Positions 7,297 through 14,310 of a stretch of DNA of 14,310 nt are shown here, piece by piece. Position 1 is the first letter of the stretch, and the number at the start of each line of letters is the position of its first letter. A program made the position numbers and the translations under genes. The stretch covers positions 1-14,310 of the forward strand of contig JAJZQK010000029.1 of assembly GCA_021847625.1 (NCBI GenBank), in the 5' to 3' direction. The notes beneath the pieces were generated by a model, which had not been told where the DNA came from, did no database searches, and saw only the letters and a list, made by a program, of their open reading frames with translations. The DNA is from Chloroflexota bacterium (GTDB lineage Bacteria > Chloroflexota > FW602-bin22 > JAMCYS01).

Positions 7297-8135
7297 CGTC
7301 TGGCCTCCTGGAGGATGTAGTCGACGACCTTGGCCGGTATATTAACGCCCGTCGGGGCGATGCTGTTGCGGAACTCCATCGTGTAGTTGACTTCGTTCAC
7401 CAGCAGCCCTTCGTCGCTCTCAAGCAAGTCCACCGCCAATACGCCGCCGCCGACCGCCTTGGCGGCCCGCACCGAAAGATCGTTCAACTCCGGCGTCACG
7501 GGGCAGTTGGTAGCCTGACCACCGCGCGCCGTATTGGTGATCCAGTGCTTGGAGGTCCGGTAGATGGCGCAGATCGTCTCGTTGCCGACGACGAAGGCCC
7601 GGATGTCGCGCTGGGGCTTGTCGATGTAGTCCTGGATGTAGAAGATCGAGTGGTGGTAGCTGCCGAGGACCTCCTTATGTTCGAGAATGGCCTCGGCGGC
7701 CTCGCGGTCGTTGACCTTCGAGAGCAGGCGCCCCCAGGAGCCGATGGCCGGCTTGAGCACGACCGGATAGCCCATCTCCTCGATGGCGCGGACGGCGGCA
7801 TCGGTGGTGAAGGCAAGCTTGGTCCGCGGGCAGGGCACGCCTTCGCGGATGAGGGCGAGGGTGGTCAGCAGCTTGTTGCCGCAGTTCTCGGCAACCTCAT
7901 AGCGGTTGACGCACTTGATTCCCCAGTTCTCCAATGCCTTCAAGGCGTAGACGGCGCGCGAATGGTTGATGCACCGTTCCAGGATAACGTCGTATCCTTC
8001 CAGCGGCCGCTCGTGCAAATCGAAGACGATTTCGCGGTCGTCGATGAGATCGTACTTCACGCCTCGGCGGTCCATCTCCTCGAAAAGGAGCTTCTCCTCC
8101 ACCCTGATGCGTGATACTAGGACGCCGATTTTCAT
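7293..8135 (-). CDS. lysX: LysW ligase (LysX/ArgX), ATP-grasp
   Basis: Joins the alpha-amino group of alpha-aminoadipate (or glutamate) to the C-terminal glutamate of LysW using ATP. The 280 residues show the RimK-type ATP-grasp: [13 protein letters not shown] (83-95), [13 protein letters not shown] (124-136) with the ATP lysine and flexible loop, RDIRAFVVG (176-184), NTARGG (201-206), then the metal-binding end VDLLE (235-239) and [12 protein letters not shown] (247-258). The last motif resembles the NEVNHTMEF form I associate with Thermus-type LysX, which leans towards aminoadipate, but I cannot settle the substrate by eye. The ribosome site GTGAGGT lies about 7 nt before the ATG. A hairpin separates it from lysW. 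Confidence 0.92.
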   Translation of the reverse strand: MKIGVLVSRIRVEEKLLFEEMDRRGVKYDLIDDREIVFDLHERPLEGYDVILERCINHSRAVYALKALENWGIKCVNRYEVAENCGNKLLTTLALIREGVPCPRTKLAFTTDAAVRAIEEMGYPVVLKPAIGSWGRLLSKVNDREAAEAILEHKEVLGSYHHSIFYIQDYIDKPQRDIRAFVVGNETICAIYRTSKHWITNTARGGQATNCPVTPELNDLSVRAAKAVGGGVLAVDLLESDEGLLVNEVNYTMEFRNSIAPTGVNIPAKVVDYILQEARR

Positions 8136-8174
8136 TCGCTCTACCTCACGAGCACGTATTTATGACACAAAACA

Positions 8175-8204
8175 ATGCCCTCGCCGGTGGACCAGCTAGG
8201 GCAT
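8175..8204 (-). terminator. Hairpin with T-rich tail between lysW and lysX (possible partial terminator)
   Basis: Read on the - strand, ATGCCCT and AGGGCAT form a perfect 7-bp stem around a 16-nt loop that can itself pair (GGTCC/GGACC-like). The stem is followed by TGTTTTGTGT. It lies 25 nt past the lysW stop, inside the operon. It could attenuate read-through so that lysW mRNA exceeds the downstream message, or mark an mRNA processing site. Confidence 0.5.
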
Positions 8205-8229
8205 CGTCGCCTTAACTGTATCTTGTAGC

Positions 8230-8391
8230 CTACTCGCCCCAGTCCTCTTCCTCTTCCGGGGCCAGAGCCAGCTCCACGGGATCGGCGCTCACGACCTCGA
8301 GCTCGGCGCCGCAATCCGGGCACTGTACTATCTCTCCCTTAATCGGGTTATCCAACTCGACCTCTGCTTCACACTCCGGGCAAACGGGCAT
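8230..8391 (-). CDS. lysW: LysW amino-group carrier protein
   Basis: A 53-residue acidic carrier that protects the alpha-amino group of the substrate and presents it to LysX, LysZ, LysY, LysJ and LysK. Translating the - strand from the ATG at 8391 gives a zinc knuckle CPEC (Cys4, Cys7) with CPDC (Cys24, Cys27), the sequence [19 protein letters not shown], an acidic C-terminal half, and the diagnostic ending EDWGE. The terminal Glu53 is the residue that is conjugated. A strong ribosome site AAGGAGGT ends 7 nt before the start. It is the first gene of the operon, with its own promoter just upstream and a hairpin just downstream. Confidence 0.97.
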   Translation of the reverse strand: MPVCPECEAEVELDNPIKGEIVQCPDCGAELEVVSADPVELALAPEEEEDWGE

Positions 8392-8398
8392 GCTCCTC

Positions 8399-8424
8399 AC
8401 CTCCTTCGTGGTTCACCAAGTATA
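8399..8424 (-). promoter_or_regulatory. Extended -10 promoter and ribosome site of the lys operon
   Basis: On the - strand, TGC-TATACT (the -10 at 8424-8419 with an extended TGn) lies in the 54-nt gap between def and lysW. The hexamer 17 nt further upstream is a poor -35, as is common with extended -10 promoters. Transcription would begin near 8412, giving a leader of about 20 nt containing AAGGAGGT (8406-8399). Confidence 0.6.
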
Positions 8425-8445
8425 GCATGGCTGTATGCCTGTAGG

Positions 8446-8979
8446 CTAGTCTGGCTCGACGGGTGTTGAGTCGGACTCGCTGGCCCGCGGTGGCGTGACC
8501 TTGCGCAAGAGTGCCGGGCTCTCCAAGTGGTCGTAGTAGAGAACGCCGTTGAGGTGGTCCAGCTCGTGCTGCACGGCCTGGGCGAGCATTCCCTCGGCCT
8601 TGATCTTGTAGGACTTGCCGTGCCGGTCAAGGGCCTTGAAGGTCACCCTCTGGCTGCGCACTATGTTCCCACTGTATCCCGGCAGCGAGAGGCAGGCCTC
8701 GTCCGTTTCCTGGGCGTCCTCCGCCTTGACGATTTCGGGGTTAATGAGGACCAGGAGCTCGCCCGCGTGCGGTTCTTCGTATTCAGCCGGCACCTGGATA
8801 ACGGCCAGCCGGAGGGGAACGCCGACTTGGGGTGCGGCCAGGCCAAGGCCGTTCACGGCGTACATCGTCTCTACCATGTCGTCGATAATCTTCTGCGTTG
8901 AAGCGTCAATCCGCCCGATGCGCTTCGCCTTCTGCCGCAGGACGGGATGCTCTGCCTTCAATACCTGAAGCACTGCCAT
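8446..8979 (-). CDS. def: Peptide deformylase
   Basis: Removes the formyl group from the N-terminal methionine of nascent proteins. The 177-residue product has all three family motifs: GLGLAAPQVG (44-53, Gln51), EACLSLPG (metal ligand Cys96) and QHELDHLNG (metal ligands His138 and His142, catalytic Glu139). The second motif has Ala instead of the common Gly before Cys, a tolerated change. The C-terminus ends in a Ser/Pro/acidic tail (about 165-177) beyond the catalytic core. The ribosome site AGAGGT lies about 7 nt before the ATG, and priA ends 12 nt upstream. It appears to be the last gene of the remA-gmk-priA-def run. Confidence 0.95.
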   Translation of the reverse strand: MAVLQVLKAEHPVLRQKAKRIGRIDASTQKIIDDMVETMYAVNGLGLAAPQVGVPLRLAVIQVPAEYEEPHAGELLVLINPEIVKAEDAQETDEACLSLPGYSGNIVRSQRVTFKALDRHGKSYKIKAEGMLAQAVQHELDHLNGVLYYDHLESPALLRKVTPPRASESDSTPVEPD

Positions 8980-8991
8980 ATTCGGAACCTC

Positions 8992-11511
8992 TCATAGCAA
9001 ACTTATCGGATCTACGTCGAGTATCCAGCCGGGCGGAAGCAGAAGCCCTGCCAGAAGGACGTGTAGCTCGCCGCCCCTGACCAGGAGGTGCCAGCGAAAG
9101 TGCCCCCGCAATCGGGAGCGGAACGCGGGTGCCGGGCCGATCACCTCGAGGTTGGGCAACCCTCGTCGTTCTATCTCCTGCCGCAAGAACGTGGCCAGTC
9201 TCTCGGCCTCCGTGCGACAACGGGCCTCGTTGCTGTGCCCATAGACCAGCCGCGCCAGGTCCACGAAGGGAGGATAGCGATGGGTCGAGCGGAAGGGCAA
9301 CTCGTGATCGTAGAATGCTGCGTAGCTGTGTTGGCTGGCGGCCCTCACGCAGTAGTGGCCGGGATTGAAGGTCTGGATCACCACCTTGCCCGGCCGCAGC
9401 CCGCGGCCTGCCCGGCCGCTCACCTGGGTAAGGAGCTGGAAAGTGCGCTCCGCCGCCCGGAAGTCGGGCAGTTGCAGGGCGCTATCGGCCAGTATGACGC
9501 CAACCAAGGAGACCTGCGGCAGGTCCAGGCCCTTGGCGACCATCTGCGTGCCCACCAGCACGTCGGCCTCGTGGCGCTGGAACTGCTCGAGGATCCGCTG
9601 GTGAGCGGACTTGCCCTTCGTCGTATCGCGATCCCAGCGAACGACTCTGGCCTTGGGGAAGAGGCGCTGCACCTCGGCCTCGACCCGTTGCGTGCCCAGC
9701 CCGAGCAGCTTGATCCGAGAACTCCAGCAGACGGGACAGGTACCTGGTGGAGGGAAGGCCCGGTTGCAGTGATGGCAGACTAGCTGATTGCTGTCGGAGT
9801 GGTAGACCAGGGGCACGTCGCACCGCGGGCAGCGCGCCACGTACCCGCACTCGCGGCAGATGACGAACGTCGCCGTTCCCCGCCGGTTGAGGAAGAGGAT
9901 CGTCTGGCCGCCCTGCGCCAGCACCTCCGCCATGCCGCGGAGAAGGGGCCGACTGAATATCCGGTTCACGCCCGCGCGTGGCTCGCGGCGCAGGTCGACT
10001 ATCTGCACTTTGGGCATCGGGATCGTCGGCGGTGGGGCTGGGGCCACCCTGACGTTTCTTTCACCGAGCGCTCCTGGCCTCGACCCCTCCTCTTCCGCCG
10101 TCGCTGTGCTTGCCGACCGATAACCCCCCTGCACGCGTTCTGCCAGTTGCAGCAACTTGTACACCTTGCGGTCGTGGGCCTGGTAGTAGGTGGCGACGTC
10201 GGGGGTGGCGCTGCCGAGCAGCACAACTGCCCCCACCAGCTTGCCGAGCTGGATTGCCACGTCCCGCGCGTGGTAGCGAGGGTCCTTCTCGGTTTGCTTG
10301 TATGACCATTCGTGCTCCTCGTCGACGACGACGAGGCCGAGGCGGCGGGCGGGCGCGAAGATGGCGGAGCGGGAGCCGATGACGATGTCGGCCTGGCCGT
10401 CGCGGATGCGTCGCCACTCGTCATAATGTTCGCCGGGGGAGAGGCGGCTGTGCAGCACCGCCACCCGGCCCGGGAAATGACCGCTGAATCGCTGGATCGT
10501 CTGGGGGGTGAGGGCAATCTCGGGCACGAGCACGATGGCTTGGCGGCCAAGCCGTACCGCCTCTGTCAAGGCGTGGAGGTACACCTCACCCTTGCCGCTG
10601 CCCGTGACCCCGTGCAGGAGGAAGACCGTGTGTTCGGCGCGGCCGAGGGCCGTGACGATGGGGGCCAGCGCCTCGCGCTGCCGCGCCGTGAGCGCCGGCA
10701 GCGGGTAGGACTTCACGTCCAGACAGGCAAGGGGGCTGCGCTGCACCTCGCGCTCGCCGACCTCGACGTAGCCGCACCTCGCGAGCGAACCCAGGGTGGC
10801 GGTGCCGATGCCGGTGGCGGCGCGCACCTCGGCGAGCGGCAGGATGGTTCCAGAGGGAGCCTTATCGGCTAGCCAGCGCAAGGTCGCCTCCTGTTTGGGG
10901 GCGTGGGCTAGGGTGGCGAGCGTCGCCGGAAGGGTGGAATCGTCCAAGGTAAGGCAGATTGTCCGCTCTAGCTTGGGCCGCACCTTCGACCGTTGGAGAA
11001 CCCACGATTGACTGACGACGCCCTGCTCAACCAGGCGGCGGAGCTCGCGCGCGCCCTCGCGGCCAGGGACGATGCGGGCGAGGTCCTTGCCTTCCCGGGG
11101 CCTGGCGGCGAGCGCCGCGACCAACGCGGCGGCGCGTGGTGGGAGAGTGTGCTCTGGCGATTGCTCGGAGAGACTATAGAGGGCGCTCCCCGTCTGGCGC
11201 AGCTCGGCGGGCAGAAGCTGGGTCACCGCGGCGGCAAGCGAGCAGAGGTACTGCCGGCTAAGCCATTGCGCCAGGGCTACCTGGGCCGGCGTCAAGGCCG
11301 GCGGGCCCTCCTGCGCTGATAGCACGTCCTTGGTGGGAATGGCGGGGGCCTCGTCGGCGAGTTTGAGGACGACGCCCTGGACGATGCGACGGCCGAAAGG
11401 CACCCAGACGACCTGGCCAACGTTCAGGGCAAGTGCTGCCGGAACACTATAGGAGAAGGCCCCCGCGTGGCGGCCCGTACCGCAAGTGACGGCAACATCC
11501 GCGTATCGCAC
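8992..11511 (-). CDS. priA: Primosomal protein N' (PriA helicase)
   Basis: A 3'-5' DNA helicase that reloads the replisome at stalled forks. The 839 residues comprise an N-terminal DNA-binding region, then a superfamily 2 motor with Walker A GVTGSGKG (301-308, Lys307), LVPEIALTPQ (328-337), HSRLSPGEHY, GSRSAIFAP, DEEH (397-400) and GSATPD. Eight Cys bind two zincs (552, 555, 561, 564, 579, 582, 592, 595), and LVGTQMVAKGLD and QVSGRAGRG follow later. An unusual 35-40 residue insertion (about 463-500), rich in Ala/Glu/Gly/Pro, lies between GSATPD and the VDLRRE strand. The start is GTG at 11511, 12 nt after the gmk stop and with GGAG upstream; the product begins RYADVAV as expected for the family. 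Confidence 0.95.
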   Translation of the reverse strand: MRYADVAVTCGTGRHAGAFSYSVPAALALNVGQVVWVPFGRRIVQGVVLKLADEAPAIPTKDVLSAQEGPPALTPAQVALAQWLSRQYLCSLAAAVTQLLPAELRQTGSALYSLSEQSPEHTLPPRAAALVAALAARPREGKDLARIVPGREGARELRRLVEQGVVSQSWVLQRSKVRPKLERTICLTLDDSTLPATLATLAHAPKQEATLRWLADKAPSGTILPLAEVRAATGIGTATLGSLARCGYVEVGEREVQRSPLACLDVKSYPLPALTARQREALAPIVTALGRAEHTVFLLHGVTGSGKGEVYLHALTEAVRLGRQAIVLVPEIALTPQTIQRFSGHFPGRVAVLHSRLSPGEHYDEWRRIRDGQADIVIGSRSAIFAPARRLGLVVVDEEHEWSYKQTEKDPRYHARDVAIQLGKLVGAVVLLGSATPDVATYYQAHDRKVYKLLQLAERVQGGYRSASTATAEEEGSRPGALGERNVRVAPAPPPTIPMPKVQIVDLRREPRAGVNRIFSRPLLRGMAEVLAQGGQTILFLNRRGTATFVICRECGYVARCPRCDVPLVYHSDSNQLVCHHCNRAFPPPGTCPVCWSSRIKLLGLGTQRVEAEVQRLFPKARVVRWDRDTTKGKSAHQRILEQFQRHEADVLVGTQMVAKGLDLPQVSLVGVILADSALQLPDFRAAERTFQLLTQVSGRAGRGLRPGKVVIQTFNPGHYCVRAASQHSYAAFYDHELPFRSTHRYPPFVDLARLVYGHSNEARCRTEAERLATFLRQEIERRGLPNLEVIGPAPAFRSRLRGHFRWHLLVRGGELHVLLAGLLLPPGWILDVDPISLL

Positions 11512-11523
11512 CCGCTCCGTACC

Positions 11524-12132
11524 TTAGACCTCGACGTGCCTGGGCTTGACCCGGCAGTGCTCCGCCGTGATGATCGACGCGACCTTCTCGACGGTTTCGT
11601 CGAGGCAGTCCCGGTGATTGACGACGACATAATCATACTTGCCCAGGTCTGCCATCTCGCGGTGCGCGTTGCCGAAGCGGAGGGTCAGCTCGGATTCCGA
11701 CTCCGTGCCGCGCGCCTTCAGGCGCTCGAAGAGTTCGGCGAGGCTGGGAGGCGCGAGGAAGATGAACACGGCGTCGGGCACCCTCTCCTTGATCTGGGCC
11801 GCCCCCTGGACGTCCACCTTGAGGAGTACGTCCTTCCCGGCGGCAAGCGCCTCGCGCACCTGGCCGCGCGGCGTGCCGTAGTTGTTGCCGTGCACGACGG
11901 CCGATTCCAGCAACTCGCCTTCCCGGCGCAGGTGGGCGAATTCGTCGGGGGTCACGAAGAAGTAGTTGACCCCGTGGACCTCGCCGCAGCGCTTGGCCCG
12001 GGTGGTCACCGTCACCGTGTAGTGCAGCGAGACGTGCTTCTCTTTCAGCCGGACGATGACGGTGTCCTTGCCCACCCCGGACGGCCCGGACAGCACGATG
12101 AGCAGGCCCTGGCGAGCGGCTTCGTCAGTCAT
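11524..12132 (-). CDS. gmk: Guanylate kinase
   Basis: Phosphorylates GMP to GDP with ATP. From the ATG at 12132 the product is 202 residues, the usual size, starting [19 protein letters not shown]. An ATG 39 nt further upstream (12171) would add 13 unrelated residues and overlap remA more deeply, so the shorter form is chosen. Visible motifs are the P-loop GPSGVGKDT, the GMP-binding [26 protein letters not shown], and the lid/base region LKARGTESE. The P-loop has Asp where Ser or Gly is more usual (GKDT). The start overlaps the remA stop by 8 nt, a coupling seen in many genomes that carry remA beside gmk. Confidence 0.95.
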   Translation of the reverse strand: MTDEAARQGLLIVLSGPSGVGKDTVIVRLKEKHVSLHYTVTVTTRAKRCGEVHGVNYFFVTPDEFAHLRREGELLESAVVHGNNYGTPRGQVREALAAGKDVLLKVDVQGAAQIKERVPDAVFIFLAPPSLAELFERLKARGTESESELTLRFGNAHREMADLGKYDYVVVNHRDCLDETVEKVASIITAEHCRVKPRHVEV

Positions 12133-12388
12133 TTGACGCGTGCTCCTGGCGGGTTGCGACGCGGCTCGCAATCGTCTCCGGCTGGAGGGCGGCGAGGACC
12201 AAATGGCCGCTGTCCAGGACGATGACGGACTTCGTCTTGCGGCCGTAGGTTAAGTCGATCAGCGTGTTCCGGTCACGTGCTTCTTGAATGAGGCGTTTGA
12301 TGGGCGCCGAATCCGGGCTCATTATCGCTAGGGCCCGGTTGAGCGCCACGATGTTGCCAAAGCCGATGTGAACTAACTCGACTGCCAC
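12125..12388 (-). CDS. remA: RemA-like (DUF370) DNA-binding regulator
   Basis: An 87-residue protein of the RemA/DUF370 family. The Bacillus subtilis member binds DNA as an oligomer and activates biofilm-matrix and osmoprotection genes; its role here is unknown. The match is clear over [46 protein letters not shown] and [20 protein letters not shown]. The start is GTG at 12388 with GAGGT about 7 nt upstream. It heads the remA-gmk-priA-def run and is divergent from the NFACT gene. Confidence 0.92.
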   Translation of the reverse strand: MAVELVHIGFGNIVALNRALAIMSPDSAPIKRLIQEARDRNTLIDLTYGRKTKSVIVLDSGHLVLAALQPETIASRVATRQEHASND

Positions 12389-12460
12389 TGGAAGACCTCG
12401 TCGCCTAGCTGCGGGTCGCCAATTATGCTATGTTATACTTCCCGCAGAGGTGAAGCGCAA
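12389..12460. promoter_or_regulatory. Divergent promoter region of remA and the NFACT gene
   Basis: Towards NFACT (+), an extended -10 TGT-TATACT (-10 at 12434-12439) would start RNA near 12446, leaving a leader of only about 15 nt that contains the ribosome site AGAGGTGA (12446-12453). Towards remA (-), TTGCGC (12460-12455), a 17-bp spacer and TATAAC (12437-12432) make a plausible pair. The two -10 elements overlap, so the polymerases would compete. The + strand element has the same TGn-TATACT form as the lysW promoter. Confidence 0.5.
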
Positions 12461-14310
12461 TTGTATTTTGATGCCATAACGATCGCCGCTGTCCGCGACG
12501 AAGTGCAAACCCTTCTCGTCGGGGGCAGGGTGGAACGAGTGATCCTGCCGGCCGACCTGACGGTTGCCCTCGAGATATACGCGAGAGGTGCCAAGCGCTG
12601 GCTGCTCGCGAGCGCGGACCCCCAGCGGGCTCGGGTATACATATCGCCCCAACGCCTGGCGCGTACCTCCGACGAAGTATCGCCCCTGCTTCTGTTGATG
12701 CGCAAGTACGTGCGGGATGGACGCTTGGCTGGCGTTGAGCAGACACCGTGGGAGCGAGTACTGTCGCTCCAGATCGAGAAACGTGACGACGAGGGCACCC
12801 TGCAAAACTGCAGGCTTATTATAGAGGTAATGGGCAGACATAGCAACATAGTGCTAGTGAATGGGGACGGCAGGGTGATGGAGAGCGTCAAGCGCGTGCG
12901 ACCGGAGATGAGCCGCTACCGGACGGTCCTCCCCCGCCAGCCATACATTCCGCCGCCGCCCCAAACTAAGGCCAACCCGAGCCGCCTGGCCCGCGGCGAG
13001 CTGCAGCAGCTCTGCGCCGGGGCGCGGCCCGGTACGGCCCTCTCGAAGGCCTTGGTCGATGCCCTGGCCGGCTTCAGTCCGCTGGTGGCGCGTGAGATTG
13101 CCTTCCGAGCCACGGGCAGTATTGCCAGCACCGTGGATGGTGTGTCGTGGCAGGCGGTGGAGCAGAGCACGGCCGAGCTCGTCGCCGACGTGGACGCCTG
13201 CCGCTGGGCCCCGTGCCTGGCTAGGGAGGCGGGCGCTGCCGCCGCTTTTGCGGCCTACGAGCTAAGGCAATTCCCCGACCGGATGGCCGTCGATTCCATC
13301 AGCGCGGCGCTGGACGAATACTACGCCAACTACACGGTGCCCACACGAAGGGGGGAGACGGGCAAAGCGACGCTGCGGCGGACAATCGATTCGCTCCGTG
13401 ACCGGGCGACGCGTAGACGGGAATCGCTCAGGGCCGCCCTGCCTGATCCTAGGGGGACTGACAGGTTGCGCCGATTTGGCGAGCTGCTGCTTGCCTACAG
13501 TACCCAGATCGCACCGGGACAGGGGCAGTTCGACGCGGACGGGGAGCAGATTGAGCTCGATCCCCAACTCACGGCGGTGGAAAATGCGCACAGGTACTTC
13601 CGCGAGTACCAGAAGGCAAAGGCGGCCGCCGTCGAAGTGCCGCAGCTGCTCGAACGGGCGGAGGCGGATCTAGCGTTTGTAGAGCAGGCGATGACCGATC
13701 TGGATAACGCCTACCGGCCGGCGGAGATCGACCTGGTGCGCCAGGAGTTGATCGCAGCGGGGCTTACGAAGGATCCGGCCGCGGGCAAGAAGAAGCGGCG
13801 GCCGCCGGCAGTGCCGCTGCTGAAGGCGGTGAACTCGAAGGATGGCTTCGAGATCCTGATCGGCCGCAGCGCCAGGCAGAATGAACGGGTCACGTTCGAA
13901 CTGGGTGTAGGAGGCGACACCTGGGTCCACGCCCGGGGGGTTCCCGGCGCCCATGTCCTCGTCAAGGCACGAGGGGGGGCGGTTTCCGAGCAAGCCATTC
14001 AGGAAGCGGCTGCCTACGCGGCCTACTACAGCGGTGCCCGGGGAGAGAACAAAGTGGCCGTCGACTATACCTCGCAGCGGCACGTCCGCCGCATAAAAGG
14101 CGCACCTCCCGGTCTCGTGACCTACACAAACGAACGCACCCTGCAGGTGCGACCTGCGCCTCCCCCCGGGGAGATGACCCTGGTCGAGCACCTGGCCGAG
14201 CTCCGCTGGCGCATCCTCAAGAGCGGGGCGGCGGTGGTGCTGGGGTTCGGACTGTGCTTCGGTTTCAACCAGCAAATCATCTCCTGGCTCTTGAATCCGG
14301 CGCTCAAGGC
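12461..14310 (+). CDS. NFACT/RqcH ribosome quality-control protein running in frame into TatC (3' partial)
   Basis: The first 571 residues are an NFACT (Rqc2/RqcH, formerly fibronectin-binding A) protein. Such proteins bind obstructed 50S subunits and, in RqcH, recruit tRNA-Ala to add alanine tails. NFACT-N starts YFDAITIAAVRDE and contains EVMGRHSNIVLVN (122-134). A helix-hairpin-helix region (about 190-220) and a helical coiled-coil middle (about 310-430) follow. NFACT-R (about 460-565) has GDTWVHARGVPGAHVLVKA and ends GLVTYTNERTLQVRP. The expected stop is absent: the frame continues through APPPGE into MTLVEHLAELRWRILKS, a TatC N-terminus, and is open to the edge. The start is TTG, chosen for its ribosome site AGAGGTGA and the family N-terminus. 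An in-frame ATG at 12425 has no such site and lies upstream of the likely transcript start. The DR motif of RqcH reads ER (Glu98-Arg99). Confidence 0.85.
   Translation, partial: MYFDAITIAAVRDEVQTLLVGGRVERVILPADLTVALEIYARGAKRWLLASADPQRARVYISPQRLARTSDEVSPLLLLMRKYVRDGRLAGVEQTPWERVLSLQIEKRDDEGTLQNCRLIIEVMGRHSNIVLVNGDGRVMESVKRVRPEMSRYRTVLPRQPYIPPPPQTKANPSRLARGELQQLCAGARPGTALSKALVDALAGFSPLVAREIAFRATGSIASTVDGVSWQAVEQSTAELVADVDACRWAPCLAREAGAAAAFAAYELRQFPDRMAVDSISAALDEYYANYTVPTRRGETGKATLRRTIDSLRDRATRRRESLRAALPDPRGTDRLRRFGELLLAYSTQIAPGQGQFDADGEQIELDPQLTAVENAHRYFREYQKAKAAAVEVPQLLERAEADLAFVEQAMTDLDNAYRPAEIDLVRQELIAAGLTKDPAAGKKKRRPPAVPLLKAVNSKDGFEILIGRSARQNERVTFELGVGGDTWVHARGVPGAHVLVKARGGAVSEQAIQEAAAYAAYYSGARGENKVAVDYTSQRHVRRIKGAPPGLVTYTNERTLQVRPAPPPGEMTLVEHLAELRWRILKSGAAVVLGFGLCFGFNQQIISWLLNPALK
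14174..14310 (+). other. tatC: TatC N-terminal segment (Sec-independent translocase), in frame with NFACT, 3' cut by window
   Basis: Forty-five residues (572-616 of the combined frame) begin MTLVEHLAELRWRILKS, followed by the hydrophobic stretch GAAVVLGFGLCFGF and NQQIISWLLNPALK. This aligns with the TatC N-terminus: the HLxELRxR motif on the cytoplasmic face, the first membrane helix, and a loop ending in Pro. TatC recognises twin-arginine signal peptides and forms the core of the Tat export complex. The internal ATG is preceded by GGGGAG, so independent initiation is possible. The rest of TatC lies beyond the window. Confidence 0.8.

Noticed and set aside
8392..8445. Intrinsic terminator between def and lysW
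   Set aside because: Only a 4-bp GCCT/AGGC stem with no T-run was seen. Read-through from the def run into the lys operon cannot be excluded.
12133..12171. Upstream ATG start for gmk
   Set aside because: It adds 13 residues unlike the family N-terminus and deepens the overlap with remA. The ATG at 12132 gives the usual length and an 8-nt coupled overlap.
12425..12460. In-frame ATG upstream of the NFACT TTG start
   Set aside because: No ribosome site, it lies upstream of the likely transcription start, and it adds residues not found at NFACT N-termini. TTG at 12461 has AGAGGTGA and gives the family start YFDAITIAAV.
1..14310. tRNA, rRNA or phage/transposase genes
   Set aside because: No tRNA cloverleaf, conserved rRNA stretch or transposase/integrase motif was recognised on either strand.

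Overview
The window is GC-rich bacterial DNA with tightly packed housekeeping genes, GTG and TTG starts, an aminoacyl-carrier (LysW) amino-acid operon, a RemA-type gene beside gmk, and a class F sortase with a Thr/Pro-stalked surface protein. Together these suggest a member of the Chloroflexota, perhaps near Dehalococcoidia. That assignment is inferred from gene content; no marker phylogeny was possible.

Layout. Positions 1-125 hold the C-terminal end of an unrecognised gene, closed by a strong intrinsic terminator. From 566 to 2692 on the + strand lie a class F sortase and a probable substrate: a secreted protein with one Ig/prealbumin-like domain, a Thr/Pro repeat stalk and a C-terminal LPAAG + membrane helix + basic tail. 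The region 2693-3243 holds a terminator, three copies of a palindromic dispersed repeat and what looks like the decayed tail of a secreted-protein gene.

On the - strand, 8391 down to 3244 is one complete LysW-dependent operon, lysW-lysX-lysY-lysZ-lysJ-lysK. LysW carries the substrate amino group; LysX ligates the substrate, LysZ phosphorylates it, LysY reduces it, LysJ transaminates it and LysK releases lysine (or ornithine, if the substrate is glutamate). An extended -10 promoter lies in front of lysW, and a hairpin with a T-rich tail sits between lysW and lysX. That hairpin could let the carrier be made in excess over the enzymes.

Upstream on the same strand is a second run, remA (12388) - gmk - priA - def (8446), with an 8-nt overlap and 12-nt gaps. 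It covers a RemA/DUF370 regulator, guanylate kinase, primosomal helicase and peptide deformylase.

A compact divergent promoter region (12389-12460) separates remA from a + strand gene for an NFACT/RqcH (Rqc2 homologue) ribosome quality-control protein. The notable feature is at the right edge. The NFACT reading frame has no stop at the expected end of that protein and runs straight into a clear TatC N-terminus, staying open to the end of the window. This is either an NFACT-TatC fusion, which would tie ribosome rescue to the membrane, or the result of a one-base error in a C6G4 tract just upstream. Removing one base there would place a stop in a classic ATGA overlap with the tatC start.
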